DNA of 38,509 nucleotides from an uncultured Flavobacteriaceae bacterium (GTDB lineage: Bacteria; Bacteroidota; Bacteroidia; Flavobacteriales; Flavobacteriaceae). The notes under the pieces are model-generated. The model was given only the letters and a program-made list of their open reading frames with translations. It made no database searches and was not told where the DNA came from. Positions within the stretch are counted from its first letter, which is position 1. The number at the start of each line of letters is the position of its first letter. Shown here one piece after another: positions 17,428 to 26,616 of this stretch. The translations under genes and the position numbers were made by a program. Location of the stretch: positions 1 through 38,509 of the forward strand of contig CAJVZM010000004.1 in assembly GCA_913020475.1 (NCBI GenBank). Reading direction: 5' to 3'.

Positions 17428-18109
17428 ATGAAGAAAGGGACTGAATTTACCATCTATCTATTAAGACTGCTTTTTGTCAGTGGTAAGTTGATTTCGAATT
17501 AGGTCTAAAACCTTTTTCTCATTGGTTTACCGATCCTCTTATTATTTTTGTTAGCCTAAATAAAAAATATCGTTTCTGTATTTACCTTATTTTACTCTCC
17601 TTCGGTGTGATTCACCACAGACAGCCCTGTGGAGTAACCGACTAGCATTTCACAAACTTGGAAAAGGAAGGGAAGCGGAACACTGATGATAAAATTGACA
17701 TAAACATTAAAAAATAATAATTGTAGATTTTTTGGAAAAGTTATTTACTTAGATGAAAAAAAATCACGGAGAAAGGTCAGTCAATTAATGATTTTAAAAA
17801 TAAAAATCGCATGGATTTCTTAAAATAGATGCTTTCAAAAATGCTTTTATCAACAACAACTTAAGCCTTTTGGTTTTATATGAAAATAATATTTATAATA
17901 TTCCAAATTTCGAGTCTACACATCTTTTGATATAAGTTAATCTTAGTTTGAATCCAGATCGCTTATTGGAAAATCTTCGTCCCAGAATGATGTTTACCGA
18001 TGGGGTTAATTCCACTTGAAATATTTCTAGATCGAAAATAAGCTGTCAGAAATAAAACACTCCCATTGAAAACTTAAAGAAAGACGGAGCTTACGTTATC
18101 AACCTCTAA
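17428..18109 (+). pseudogene. comEC: comEC/rec2 remnant (DNA-uptake channel), internally deleted
   Basis: This 700-base stretch has no usable ORF but translates into recognisable ends of ComEC, the inner-membrane DNA-uptake channel. An ATG at 17428 opens MKKGTEFTIYLLRLLF and stops at 17500-17502. A shifted frame from 17550 gives NKKYRFCIYLILLSFGVIHH, like the second N-terminal hydrophobic span. From 17822 to 18109 one frame reads KIDAFKNAFINNNLSLLVLY, then NIPNFESTHLLI, LENLRPRMMFTDGVNST and KKDGAYVINL, ending in TAA at 18107-18109. This matches the C-terminal metallo-beta-lactamase part of Bacteroidota ComEC, where LxPxxxxxDGSN and a final G-A/Y-x-x-I are usual. Three in-frame stops (17933, 18017, 18053) interrupt it. 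Since ComEC is normally some 650-750 residues, most of the middle is deleted. The end runs a few bases into the convergent thioredoxin gene. Confidence 0.8.
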
Positions 18110-18641
18110 ATTTAGGCCTAAAGTTTTTGCGATATTTTTCAAAATCATCGGGTTTACTGAAAATCATATAATCTCCTTGTTTGATCATTTTGAGATAAAG
18201 CTCTATTTGTTGTGGTTTTTGATAACCTACCAAAGGGGTAATCAAATCCCCCGTTTCACTAATAAATATAACCGTTGGATATCCCTTAACCTCTAAAAAT
18301 TGAGTAAACTGGTGGGTTGAGTTCCTTCCATTTCTGTTGGGATCATAATTGGGGTTGGTGTAAGTATTCCCGAAGTAATTGATGGTTTCTTCCCCCTCAG
18401 CGTTAAATTTTACTGCATAATAATGTTCGGAAATATAGGCCGCTACATCTCGGTTTTGAAAGGTTTTTTTATCCATCAATTTACATGGGCCACACCAAAC
18501 GGTATATACATCGACCAATATTTTTTTTGGTTTTTTTTTCTGTGCCTCCAGAGCTTCTCCAAAAGTCATCCACTCTATAGCTTGGGAATGAATCCAAAAA
18601 CCATTAAGGCAAAAAACAATTAATAAAAGTCTCCTTTTCAT
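18099..18641 (-). CDS. Secreted thioredoxin-family protein
   Basis: 180 residues from the chosen start at 18641. The signal peptide (about 1-19, ending FWIHSQ) exports it to the periplasm. The thioredoxin fold carries the active site W-C50-G-P-C53-K and a cis-proline motif KGYPTVIF. A loop rich in Asn (about 80-100) is inserted between the two halves. It probably reduces or exchanges disulfides of envelope proteins. A longer reading frame to 18740 would overlap the transporter and lacks a signal peptide at its start. It starts five bases after the transporter stop, in the same operon. Confidence 0.88.
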   Translation of the reverse strand: MKRRLLLIVFCLNGFWIHSQAIEWMTFGEALEAQKKKPKKILVDVYTVWCGPCKLMDKKTFQNRDVAAYISEHYYAVKFNAEGEETINYFGNTYTNPNYDPNRNGRNSTHQFTQFLEVKGYPTVIFISETGDLITPLVGYQKPQQIELYLKMIKQGDYMIFSKPDDFEKYRKNFRPKFRG

Positions 18642-18646
18642 ATTAA

Positions 18647-20008
18647 TCAGATCGTTTTGTTTATTAAATCCTCTGCCCCATGTGAAAGGCGTTTTAAAGG
18701 TTTCAATATAGCAATTATCAAAAATGCAAATAATGTGCAAAAGATAAAAATTCCAGTAAAAGTTTCCTTCTCTCCTGCAGCTTGCGCATTCTCCCCAATG
18801 GTAGCTGCCAACTTATTCCCCAGGCCAGTAGCCGCCCAGAAAACCCCCATGATAAGGGAAGCATATTTTTCAGGAGCCAATTTGGTAATGTAGGATAATG
18901 ATACGGGGGAAGCGCACAACTCTCCCACCGTATGGAACAAATAGGCCAATACCAACCAATACATCGACGAATGTCCCATCAACTCATATTCTGAGGATGC
19001 AAAACGCATGAATAAAAACCCAAATCCCATAATAACAATGCCCAATGCTATTTTAAAGATAGCAGAAGCTTCTTTTCCTTTGGCTTTTATTCTCATCCAC
19101 ATACCTCCTATTATTACTGCAAGCGTAACAATAAAAAAAGCATTCAATGATTGAAACCAAGAAGCTGGAATTTCAAATCCTAAGAGCATCCGATCGGTCT
19201 TTTGTTTGGCATACAAATTCATCAGTCCACCAGCCTGTTCAAAAGCGCCCCAGAAAATAATTATCATTAAAAATGATATCAATAATACCTTGATCCTGTC
19301 CTTTTCAATAGATGTCAACTTTGTTTGTTTGAGACGGTTTTTTTCTTCCTTACTGGAAAAAACCAAATCACCAACTCCTACAAGATATTTTTGACCATAA
19401 AAATAGGTGACTTGTCCAATGGCCATACCAACGGCTGCCAAACCAAAACCATAATGCCAATTGTAGGTTTCTCCAACCCAGCCACATAATAGTGGAGCAA
19501 AAAAGGCACCCAAATTGATACCCATATAAAATATATAAAATCCCAAATCTCTTCTTTCATCTCCTAGAGGGTAGAGTCCACCCACCATACTTGAAATATT
19601 GGGTTTGAGTCCCCCTACCCCAAAAATGATAAATGCGCAACCCAAGTAAAAACTTAACTCACTGTCGAAAGATAGGATGCCATGCCCCAAACAAAGCAAA
19701 AGCCCACCCATCATTACAGTTTTTTTTTGACCCAATAAATTATCTGCGATCCATCCACCGGGAATGGCGGCAATATATACCAACATGGTGTACCAACCGT
19801 ACAGCCATATCGCCTCCTCATTCGACCATCCAAAACCGGGGTTTTGACTTGTGGTTTCCGCTACCAAAAAAATGGTAAACAAGGCACGCATTCCGTAGTA
19901 AGAAAAACGTTCCCAAAGTTCCGTAAAAAACAAAACATACAAACCAATGGGATGCCCCATAAAATTCCTTTGATGGGGGAGTTTAGGAGGGGTTTCAGTC
20001 ATGATCAT
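18647..20008 (-). CDS. Proton-dependent oligopeptide transporter (POT/PTR2 family)
   Basis: Inner-membrane proton/peptide symporter, 453 residues with about 12-14 membrane spans. The POT signature ELWERFSYYGMRALF (ExxERFxYYG, proton and peptide coupling) is in the first span, and GGLKPNISSMVGGLY is in the fourth to fifth region. It imports di- and tripeptides. An alternative start is the Met at 20002 (MTETPP). It heads a two-gene run with the secreted thioredoxin and is divergent from HMG-CoA reductase. Confidence 0.95.
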   Translation of the reverse strand: MIMTETPPKLPHQRNFMGHPIGLYVLFFTELWERFSYYGMRALFTIFLVAETTSQNPGFGWSNEEAIWLYGWYTMLVYIAAIPGGWIADNLLGQKKTVMMGGLLLCLGHGILSFDSELSFYLGCAFIIFGVGGLKPNISSMVGGLYPLGDERRDLGFYIFYMGINLGAFFAPLLCGWVGETYNWHYGFGLAAVGMAIGQVTYFYGQKYLVGVGDLVFSSKEEKNRLKQTKLTSIEKDRIKVLLISFLMIIIFWGAFEQAGGLMNLYAKQKTDRMLLGFEIPASWFQSLNAFFIVTLAVIIGGMWMRIKAKGKEASAIFKIALGIVIMGFGFLFMRFASSEYELMGHSSMYWLVLAYLFHTVGELCASPVSLSYITKLAPEKYASLIMGVFWAATGLGNKLAATIGENAQAAGEKETFTGIFIFCTLFAFLIIAILKPLKRLSHGAEDLINKTI

Positions 20009-20076
20009 TCGTTTGAGGCGCTAAAGTTACTGAATTTCTTAAATAGAAGAGGATGAGGCCTAAATTTGATACGCAA

Positions 20077-20103
20077 TTGTAAATACATAATCATGTATCT
20101 TTG
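20077..20103 (+). promoter_or_regulatory. Bacteroidota-type promoter of the HMG-CoA reductase gene
   Basis: TATCTTTG at 20096-20103 fits the -7 consensus TANNTTTG. A TTG at 20077-20079 lies 16 bases upstream as a possible -33 element, slightly closer than usual. Transcription would begin about 20110, leaving a leader of roughly 15 bases before the ATG at 20125. Confidence 0.5.
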
Positions 20104-20124
20104 TGTATCATTCTAAAGCAGAAT

Positions 20125-21438
20125 ATGTCAAAGAAAATTGAGGGGTTTTCAAAACTTTCCAAAATAGAAAAAATTAATTGGATTACCCAAATGCATTTTG
20201 AGGATGCCCCAAAGGCAAAAGAGATTCTTTCCACATACAACCACAACGATGAGAAAGTCCAAAAACATCACGATGAGTTCATTGAGAATTCCATTGCCAA
20301 CTTCTACCTCCCTTTAGGAGTAGCCCCCAATTTTGTGATTAATGGAAAGGAATATACCATTCCCATGGCCATAGAGGAAAGTTCTGTAGTGGCTGCTGCC
20401 TGTAAAGCTGCAAAGTTCTGGGCTTCTAGAGGGGGATTCAAAACTCAAATTTTGGGAACCCAAAAAATTGGACAAATTCACTTTTTATTTGATGGGAATA
20501 AAGGACTATTGCAGTCTTTTTTCAAACAAAAGAAACAACTGCTTATCGACAGTAGTTCCTCACTCACTTCAAATATGCGTCAAAGAGGGGGAGGAATAAT
20601 TGATATTGAACTCAGAGACAAATCTGATTTGATAGAAGACTACTATCAGTTGCACATCACTTTTGAGACTGTCGACTCCATGGGAGCCAATTTCATCAAT
20701 TCTTGTCTTGAAAAGATCGCCAAAACACTACAAAAATTAGCAGCAGATCACGATGCTTTTTTAAAAGAACAACTTTCTATGGAAATTATCATGAGCATTC
20801 TTTCCAATTATGTTCCACAATGCTTGGTGCAAGCGGAAGTAAAATGCCCTGTAGGAAAACTGGAAGTTTCATCCGAAATGTCGGGGATACAATTTGCCCA
20901 TAGATTTATTCAAGCATTAGAAATTGCACAAAAAGAACCTTACCGGGCAGTAACCCACAACAAAGGGATAATGAACGGTGTCGATGCGGTTGTCATTGCT
21001 ACCGGGAACGACTTTAGAGCAGTAGAGGCCGGTGTTCATGCCTATGCTGCTATGAAAGGAGCTTATTCGAGTCTGAGCCATGCATTTTTAGAGGGAGACG
21101 AATTCATTTTCAAACTCAAATTACCGCTTTCACTGGGAACTGTAGGAGGGCTTACACAATTACATCCCATGGTGAAATGGTCTATGAAATTGTTGGGCAA
21201 TCCCAACGCCAAAAATCTGATGGAGATCGTCGCAGTTGCTGGTTTGGCGCAAAACTTTGCTGCAGTAAGATCACTGATCACCACTGGAATTCAAAAAGGT
21301 CACATGAAAATGCACCTTCTCAATATTCTCAATCAACATCATGCAACAGTCGGTCAAAAGGAAAAAGCCTTAGAATTTTTTAAAACCCACAAGGTCACTT
21401 ATAGTGCTGTAGGAGATTTTTTAAAATCAAACCCCTGA
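20125..21438 (+). CDS. mvaA: Hydroxymethylglutaryl-CoA reductase, class II
   Basis: Converts HMG-CoA to mevalonate, the committed step of the mevalonate route to isoprenoids. 437 residues from ATG 20125. The class II features are visible: ENSIANFYLPLGVAPNFVIN, the catalytic Glu in MAIEESSVVAAA, the DSMGANFIN dinucleotide segment, the catalytic Lys in VTHNKGIMNGVDAVV, TGNDFRAVEAG, and the C-terminal His in KGHMKMHL. An upstream TTG start is unlikely because the promoter element overlaps it. The kinase gene follows after four bases, so this is a mevalonate operon. Confidence 0.96.
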   Translation: MSKKIEGFSKLSKIEKINWITQMHFEDAPKAKEILSTYNHNDEKVQKHHDEFIENSIANFYLPLGVAPNFVINGKEYTIPMAIEESSVVAAACKAAKFWASRGGFKTQILGTQKIGQIHFLFDGNKGLLQSFFKQKKQLLIDSSSSLTSNMRQRGGGIIDIELRDKSDLIEDYYQLHITFETVDSMGANFINSCLEKIAKTLQKLAADHDAFLKEQLSMEIIMSILSNYVPQCLVQAEVKCPVGKLEVSSEMSGIQFAHRFIQALEIAQKEPYRAVTHNKGIMNGVDAVVIATGNDFRAVEAGVHAYAAMKGAYSSLSHAFLEGDEFIFKLKLPLSLGTVGGLTQLHPMVKWSMKLLGNPNAKNLMEIVAVAGLAQNFAAVRSLITTGIQKGHMKMHLLNILNQHHATVGQKEKALEFFKTHKVTYSAVGDFLKSNP

Positions 21439-21442
21439 TCCT

Positions 21443-22342
21443 ATGACTAAATACTACAGCCACGGAAAACTTTTGCTTACGGGAGAATATATGGTTTTGA
21501 GAGGTAGTGATGCATTGGCTGTTCCCACCAAAATGGGACAATCCCTTAAATTTGAATCCGACGATTCTAAAATATTGAAATGGGAAAGTTGGGATTCTAA
21601 AAATCAATTATGGTTTTATGCCACCTTAAACTTAAAAGATTTTCGCATTTCAAACACCAATGATTCCAAAATTGGTATTAGTCTGGTTCAAATATTAAAA
21701 GCAGTGCGAGATCTAAAAAGTAATTTTTTAAGGGAAAAAGGTGGAACAGTAAAAACCCATATGGAATTTGACCGGCATTGGGGTTTGGGAACTTCCTCTA
21801 CCTTAATCTCCAATTTGGCGAGCTGGTCTGAAGTCGATCCCTATAAACTGCTCCAAAACAGCTTTGGGGGAAGTGGATACGATATTGCCTGTGCAACAGC
21901 CAAGAGTCCGCTCGTCTTTCGCAAACAGCCCTTTGAACCCCATGTTGAAATATGCGAGTTTGATCCCCCATTCAAATCCAACTTATTCTTTGTCTATCTA
22001 AATCAAAAGAAAAACAGCAGAGAAGCTATTGAAGAGTTTAAAAAGCAAAACATCGGTGAGGACCAAATCGCTTACGCCTCAAAACTGACAAGGTCGATAA
22101 TCAAGGCACATAGCTTGATTGAATTTGAGCAAATACTCAATGAACATGAAGATTTTATCTCAAAAATTTTGAGCGTAGTCCCAGTAAAAGAAAAACTGTT
22201 TTCCGATTTTCAGGGATCAATCAAAAGTCTTGGAGCTTGGGGTGGTGACTTTGTTTTGGCCACAGGGAATAAGCATACGCCTGAGTATTTTAAGAACAAA
22301 GGCTTCAAGGTAGTTATGACTTATCAAGAAGTGGTTCTCTAA
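21443..22342 (+). CDS. GYDIA-family GHMP kinase (mevalonate-pathway kinase candidate)
   Basis: 299-residue GHMP-fold kinase. The N-terminal YYSHGKLLLTGEYMVLRG matches mevalonate and phosphomevalonate kinases. The ATP loop reads RHWGLGTSSTLIS, and the family label motif GGSGYDIACA follows. The C-terminal glycine stretch (LGAWGGDFVLAT) corresponds to GHMP motif 3. Position directly behind HMG-CoA reductase argues for mevalonate or phosphomevalonate as substrate; the sequence does not decide which. It ends convergently with the foldase gene, overlapping by four bases. Confidence 0.88.
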   Translation: MTKYYSHGKLLLTGEYMVLRGSDALAVPTKMGQSLKFESDDSKILKWESWDSKNQLWFYATLNLKDFRISNTNDSKIGISLVQILKAVRDLKSNFLREKGGTVKTHMEFDRHWGLGTSSTLISNLASWSEVDPYKLLQNSFGGSGYDIACATAKSPLVFRKQPFEPHVEICEFDPPFKSNLFFVYLNQKKNSREAIEEFKKQNIGEDQIAYASKLTRSIIKAHSLIEFEQILNEHEDFISKILSVVPVKEKLFSDFQGSIKSLGAWGGDFVLATGNKHTPEYFKNKGFKVVMTYQEVVL

Positions 22343-24453
22343 TAGTACAATTGACGATTGTCCTGAATCTGAGCACTAGAGCGTAAAGCTTCATAAATGG
22401 AGCTATTAATTCTAGTATTCTCCTCATTTTGAAGAGCACTTGCGTAGGCCTTATAACTTTCCATCTCTTGGGCAATTTCTTTGGAGGTAACTTCAATCAT
22501 GTAAACTCCATTATTCCCTTCGATCAAATCTGAAACTTGGTTGATATCCATTGAAAAAGCGGTACCGATTACATAGGGTTCTGTTCCCGCACCGGCCAAG
22601 ACAGTATTTTCTTGGGTTACTGCCGAAGCAGTTTCAATTTCCTTATCCGTAGCACCGGACAAAGCATCCAAAGAATTTTTATCAGCATGTGTTTCTAACA
22701 AATGGGCCGCTTTTCTCTTTTTCATTATTTCTTGAACTACTTTGAGCTTAACCGACTCAAAATTAACGGTTCCGTCGGGAATAATTCCAGTCATTTGAGC
22801 CACAACATATCCCCCGTTGGTCATGCTGAAACGTTTGACATCTCCTATTTCAATTTCATCGTCGAACAACCACTGAACCAAATTTCTTTGGCGCGGTAAC
22901 CCTGGGAGATTTTCGTCTAAAAGATTGACTTTTTGAACAAATTTTACGTCATAGTTGTAATTCTTGGCAATCGTATCCAACTGTTCAGCTCTAATGCTCT
23001 CCATCTCAAACTGTGTGGTTTTTTGAAAAACACCATTTGAAGTTTTCTCAGACGGAACAATCTCTTTGGTTACATCTGCAGTCAAAACCACGTCCTGCTT
23101 ATCAGTAACCTTGATGATGTGAAAACCAAACTCTGTTTCCACCAATCCAATTTTCCCAATCTTAGATCGGTTACAAAAATCGAAGAACTTATCAGTCATC
23201 ATACCCTCTTGGAAGAAACCCAAATCTCCCCCCGTTGTCTTTGAAGGGCCATCTGAACTTTCAGTCGCTAACTGGCTAAAATCGGTAGTATTTCTTCTAG
23301 CTTTGCTGTATAGTTGTTCAGCAAATTTTTTGGCCTCTTCTCTGCTTCTTGTGATTTCAGGATTGGCTCTTGTTGCCCCTTTAAAGGCAACTAAAATATG
23401 GCTAGCTTTGATTGAACCTCCCTTTTTTCGATCCAGAAAACGAGATATTTTCAATGTATTACCATCTTTGTACGGCCCAAAAATCTCGCCGGGATTCAAT
23501 CCGAAAAGTATATCTGCATATTCATTGGCCAGTGCTCCTTTAGTTTTAAATATCGAATCAAAGGGAGTTTCGGAAAATTGCTCAATGAAATCTGTAATAT
23601 TCTGAGTTGAGGCAAAACCTTCGATGGTATCGGGAAGTTTCGACACATCATTATACTCAATTCGTTGGGTTTTGAGTTTTTCTAAATCCAAACGGATTTG
23701 ATTTTCATCGGCTTCAGAAGCTACTTCAGGGAAAGTTACATAACGAACACTTCTGCTCATTTCGGTTTCATAATTCTTTTTATTAGCGCTAATATATTGC
23801 TTTATATCAGCATCAGTTACTTTAAAAAGACTATCGGGCACCTCTTCATAGGGAAGCATTACGAACTTTATGTTGACCTTGTCATTCTGGCTGTGGTAGG
23901 CAATTTTTCCTTCCATTTCTGTAAATCCGGTGCTGGACTTGACCAAGTCATAATAAATTTTTTCCTTGGCCATACCAACGATATTGTCCTCTTGGATTTT
24001 CCAGTTGTTATAAGCTTGAGGATTTTCAACGCGCAATTGGTTGATATAATCTGTAAATATTCCAAAATCAAAAAAACCTGTCTCATTTTGGAATCTGGGA
24101 TCTTGGACAATTCTCTCGTCCTGCATCAAAATCATTTGGATCTGTTCTCTTCCAGCATCAATTCCCAAACGCTCAAATTCTTGTCTGAAAATAGTGGCCC
24201 TGAGTAATTGATCCCAAACAGAATTTACGGCCTGCATAGTTGAGAGGTTATAAGTTCTCTCAGAGTTTTTAACTAATTGTCTATAAAAAGTAAGATCAAT
24301 CTCTTCATCATTAACAACTGCAATAGGATCACTGGGACCACTGGATGCAGTATTCCCATCGAAAACTCCTGAAATTACAAAGGCAAATAATGCCATACCA
24401 ATTACCAGAATAAGAAATACGGAACGTTGTCTAATTTGACCTAATACTGCCAT
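22339..24453 (-). CDS. ppiD: PpiD-like periplasmic peptidyl-prolyl isomerase / chaperone
   Basis: 704-residue inner-membrane-anchored foldase for proteins leaving the Sec channel. A short cytosolic tail and one membrane span (about 11-30) precede a SurA/PpiD N-terminal chaperone domain. A parvulin domain lies at about 345-455, with KASHILVAFKG, GGDLGFFQEGMM and ETEFGFHIIKVTDK, followed by a long C-terminal region. The length is typical of Bacteroidota PpiD. It is the last of the colinear run starting with coaX, separated from the CNNM protein by 120 bases with no visible gene. Confidence 0.93.
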   Translation of the reverse strand: MAVLGQIRQRSVFLILVIGMALFAFVISGVFDGNTASSGPSDPIAVVNDEEIDLTFYRQLVKNSERTYNLSTMQAVNSVWDQLLRATIFRQEFERLGIDAGREQIQMILMQDERIVQDPRFQNETGFFDFGIFTDYINQLRVENPQAYNNWKIQEDNIVGMAKEKIYYDLVKSSTGFTEMEGKIAYHSQNDKVNIKFVMLPYEEVPDSLFKVTDADIKQYISANKKNYETEMSRSVRYVTFPEVASEADENQIRLDLEKLKTQRIEYNDVSKLPDTIEGFASTQNITDFIEQFSETPFDSIFKTKGALANEYADILFGLNPGEIFGPYKDGNTLKISRFLDRKKGGSIKASHILVAFKGATRANPEITRSREEAKKFAEQLYSKARRNTTDFSQLATESSDGPSKTTGGDLGFFQEGMMTDKFFDFCNRSKIGKIGLVETEFGFHIIKVTDKQDVVLTADVTKEIVPSEKTSNGVFQKTTQFEMESIRAEQLDTIAKNYNYDVKFVQKVNLLDENLPGLPRQRNLVQWLFDDEIEIGDVKRFSMTNGGYVVAQMTGIIPDGTVNFESVKLKVVQEIMKKRKAAHLLETHADKNSLDALSGATDKEIETASAVTQENTVLAGAGTEPYVIGTAFSMDINQVSDLIEGNNGVYMIEVTSKEIAQEMESYKAYASALQNEENTRINSSIYEALRSSAQIQDNRQLYY

Positions 24454-24573
24454 ATCATTTTTTTGAGTCGGATGCGAAAATACGATTTCCTTTTTGATTA
24501 TAAAAAAGATTCGCTTTGTTATTTAGGGACTTACAGCACTGCATTTACTCTACTCACAAGGGATTTAATATTT

Positions 24574-25848
24574 TCATGAATCATCTTTTACCCTGAGAAT
24601 TACTCTTTCAATTTTTGTTGAGGATACTTCTTTGATTTCCAACTCATAGTTTTCAATTTCAATCAAACTTCCTTTAGTTGGAATTTCCTCTTTCAGGTAA
24701 ACGATCAGTCCACCCAGCGTTTCATAAAACTCTTTTTCAGGAAGTCTAAGGTCATAATTTTGATTGATATAATCGACTTCCATTCGGGCAGAAAACTCAT
24801 ATATATCCTCATCAATTTGTTTTTCAAAAAGGGCAATATGATCGTGTTCATCTTCAATTTCACCAAAGAGTTCTTCGATGATATCTTCGACCGTAATTAT
24901 TCCCGAAGTACCCCCATATTCGTCCAATACCACAGCAATACTTTTCCGTTGTTTGGTCAATAATTTTAATACTTCGCTGATTTTCATAGATTCTGGAACA
25001 AAAGCAACGGGGAGTAATATTTTTTTTAGGTCTGTAGGTTTTTTGAATATTTCAAAGGCGTGAATATAGCCCAAGATATCATCGATAGAGTTTGAAAAAA
25101 CAGGGATTTTGGATAGTCCACTGGAGGTGAAAAGTTTTTTAATCTCTGACAAGGAAGCGGTTATTTCTGAGGCGACAATTTCCGTTCGTGGAACCATGGC
25201 CTCTCTGACTTTTACCTCCGAAAAGTCCAATGCATTTTGAAAAATCTGTATTTCACTGTCAACACTGTTTATGTCTTTAGTTGATTCCAATTGTTCTTCT
25301 ATATAATTACCCAGCTCAATCTTAGAGAAAGTCAATTGAACCTGATCCCCTTGGGTCTTAAAAAACTTTATCAAAATAAAGTCCGACAACATGATAATCA
25401 TGGAAGTTATTGGGGAGAACAAAGTATAGAAAAAAGCAGTGGGAAAGGCAAAAAGCTTCATCAAAGCATTGGAGAATTGTTGAAAAAAAACTTTGGGAAG
25501 GAACTCTGCTGTAAGCAAAATAATAATGGTTGAGATTACTGTTTGTATAAAAACTATTTGGATGCTATTTACTACTCCCAATGAGGTCTCAGGGAATAAA
25601 AATTGTAATATACGATCGCCCATAAAGATTCCATAGATGACCAACGATATGTTGTTTCCCACCAACATGGTGGCAATGAACCGAGAGGGATTTTTGGTAA
25701 TAAAGTTTAAAAACTTAGCATTAATTCCGCTTTGCTGTTTTTCAATTTCCAAATAAATTCTATTAGCGGAAACAAAGGCAATTTCCATCCCAGAGAAAAA
25801 GGCTGAAAGAATCAGACAAACAAGAATAACAAGGTCCGTGACGATCAT
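24574..25848 (-). CDS. CNNM/CBS/CorC_HlyC transmembrane protein (hemolysin-family, GldE-like)
   Basis: 424 residues. A CNNM (DUF21) transmembrane domain (about 1-185) has the usual FFSGMEIAFVSANR start. A CBS pair (about 200-325, with VREAMVPRTEIV and VLDEYGGTSGIITVEDIIEELFG) and a CorC_HlyC C-terminal domain (about 340-420, ending near LRVKDDS) follow. Members export magnesium or regulate divalent cations; flavobacterial GldE of the gliding apparatus has the same architecture, but no other gld gene is next to it, so I do not use that name. Its start overlaps the small upstream gene by four bases (ATGA). Confidence 0.92.
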   Translation of the reverse strand: MIVTDLVILVCLILSAFFSGMEIAFVSANRIYLEIEKQQSGINAKFLNFITKNPSRFIATMLVGNNISLVIYGIFMGDRILQFLFPETSLGVVNSIQIVFIQTVISTIIILLTAEFLPKVFFQQFSNALMKLFAFPTAFFYTLFSPITSMIIMLSDFILIKFFKTQGDQVQLTFSKIELGNYIEEQLESTKDINSVDSEIQIFQNALDFSEVKVREAMVPRTEIVASEITASLSEIKKLFTSSGLSKIPVFSNSIDDILGYIHAFEIFKKPTDLKKILLPVAFVPESMKISEVLKLLTKQRKSIAVVLDEYGGTSGIITVEDIIEELFGEIEDEHDHIALFEKQIDEDIYEFSARMEVDYINQNYDLRLPEKEFYETLGGLIVYLKEEIPTKGSLIEIENYELEIKEVSSTKIERVILRVKDDS

Positions 25849-26042
25849 TTTGAGGAATTTCCCCTTTTATTAAACTTATTTCGGTAGTGCCTTCTAAAAA
25901 GTGCCATAAAGATTGAAAGAATGGCAAATCCTATGAAAATATACGCCTTTTGACGGTCAGTGCTCCAATGGTTATAAGTTTCATATGTGGCCACTAATGT
26001 AATTACCCAGTATATAATTTCAGAAATTTTATAGCTTTTCAT
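25845..26042 (-). CDS. Small two-span membrane protein
   Basis: 65 residues with two hydrophobic segments (about 8-22 and 33-48) and a basic tail (RRHYRNKFNKRG). No motif for a function is seen. It overlaps lptC by 14 bases and the CNNM gene by four, so it is translated within the operon. The topology and tight packing support a real gene; the family is not one I can name. Confidence 0.75.
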   Translation of the reverse strand: MKSYKISEIIYWVITLVATYETYNHWSTDRQKAYIFIGFAILSIFMALFRRHYRNKFNKRGNSSK

Positions 26043-26616
26043 CGACGGTCAAAGAGTCTTTTTGTTCTTCTACCAATATGGTGCCAGATAACTTACCAGT
26101 TTGAAATTTACTAAATTCTTTGTTGGTATCCAATCGAGTGGCAGCAATATCTTCATTCTCACTTTTAAAAATGAAGGGTTGCTCAGTAAAAAGCCACTCT
26201 TTTTCGGAATCCCAGTACATCTGACTGGTCTCTAACCGAGAGCCATCATTGGACAAAAGCACTACATTACCTTGTAGGTCAACGATTCTCGTCTGATTGT
26301 AAAGTATTCCATAATCAGCAACTAAAGTATTTTCCTCATTATTATCGTTGTAAAATATAATTTTTAAACCTTCAGGGAATTCGGAGTACTTGAAGCTTAA
26401 ATGAGTGTAATCCATGTTTATAGGAGCTGTCAAAATTGCTTTCACCATTGCCGAATCAGTATAGGTCATGCGAATATCATAGGCAATACCGACGGGATTC
26501 TCATTGAACTGGTTGATCTCTTTGAGTATTGGGCTACCCCCATCACAAGAAAAAAAGAGGGCCAAAGTAATAACTAAAAACTCTTTTTTAAAAAATTTAT
26601 AACGTAGCTGTTGCAT
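26029..26616 (-). CDS. lptC: LPS export protein LptC
   Basis: 195-residue protein of the LPS transport bridge between inner and outer membrane. The N-terminus is a lipoprotein signal (LALFFSC, Cys at about 24), as in Bacteroidota LptC, instead of a membrane span. The mature part has the repeating beta pattern of the LptA/LptC fold: ADYGILYNQTRIVDLQGNVVLLSNDG, then LETSQMYWDSEKEWLFTEQPF, the family's characteristic core. It lies directly downstream of the TPR gene, whose stop adjoins its start. Confidence 0.9.
   Translation of the reverse strand: MQQLRYKFFKKEFLVITLALFFSCDGGSPILKEINQFNENPVGIAYDIRMTYTDSAMVKAILTAPINMDYTHLSFKYSEFPEGLKIIFYNDNNEENTLVADYGILYNQTRIVDLQGNVVLLSNDGSRLETSQMYWDSEKEWLFTEQPFIFKSENEDIAATRLDTNKEFSKFQTGKLSGTILVEEQKDSLTVDEKL

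Noticed and set aside
18642-18740. Longer N-terminus for the thioredoxin protein
   Set aside because: It would overlap the transporter gene and bury the signal peptide inside the protein.
24574-25848. Naming the CNNM/CBS protein GldE
   Set aside because: The architecture agrees, but there is no gldD or other gliding gene next to it, and paralogues of this type are common.
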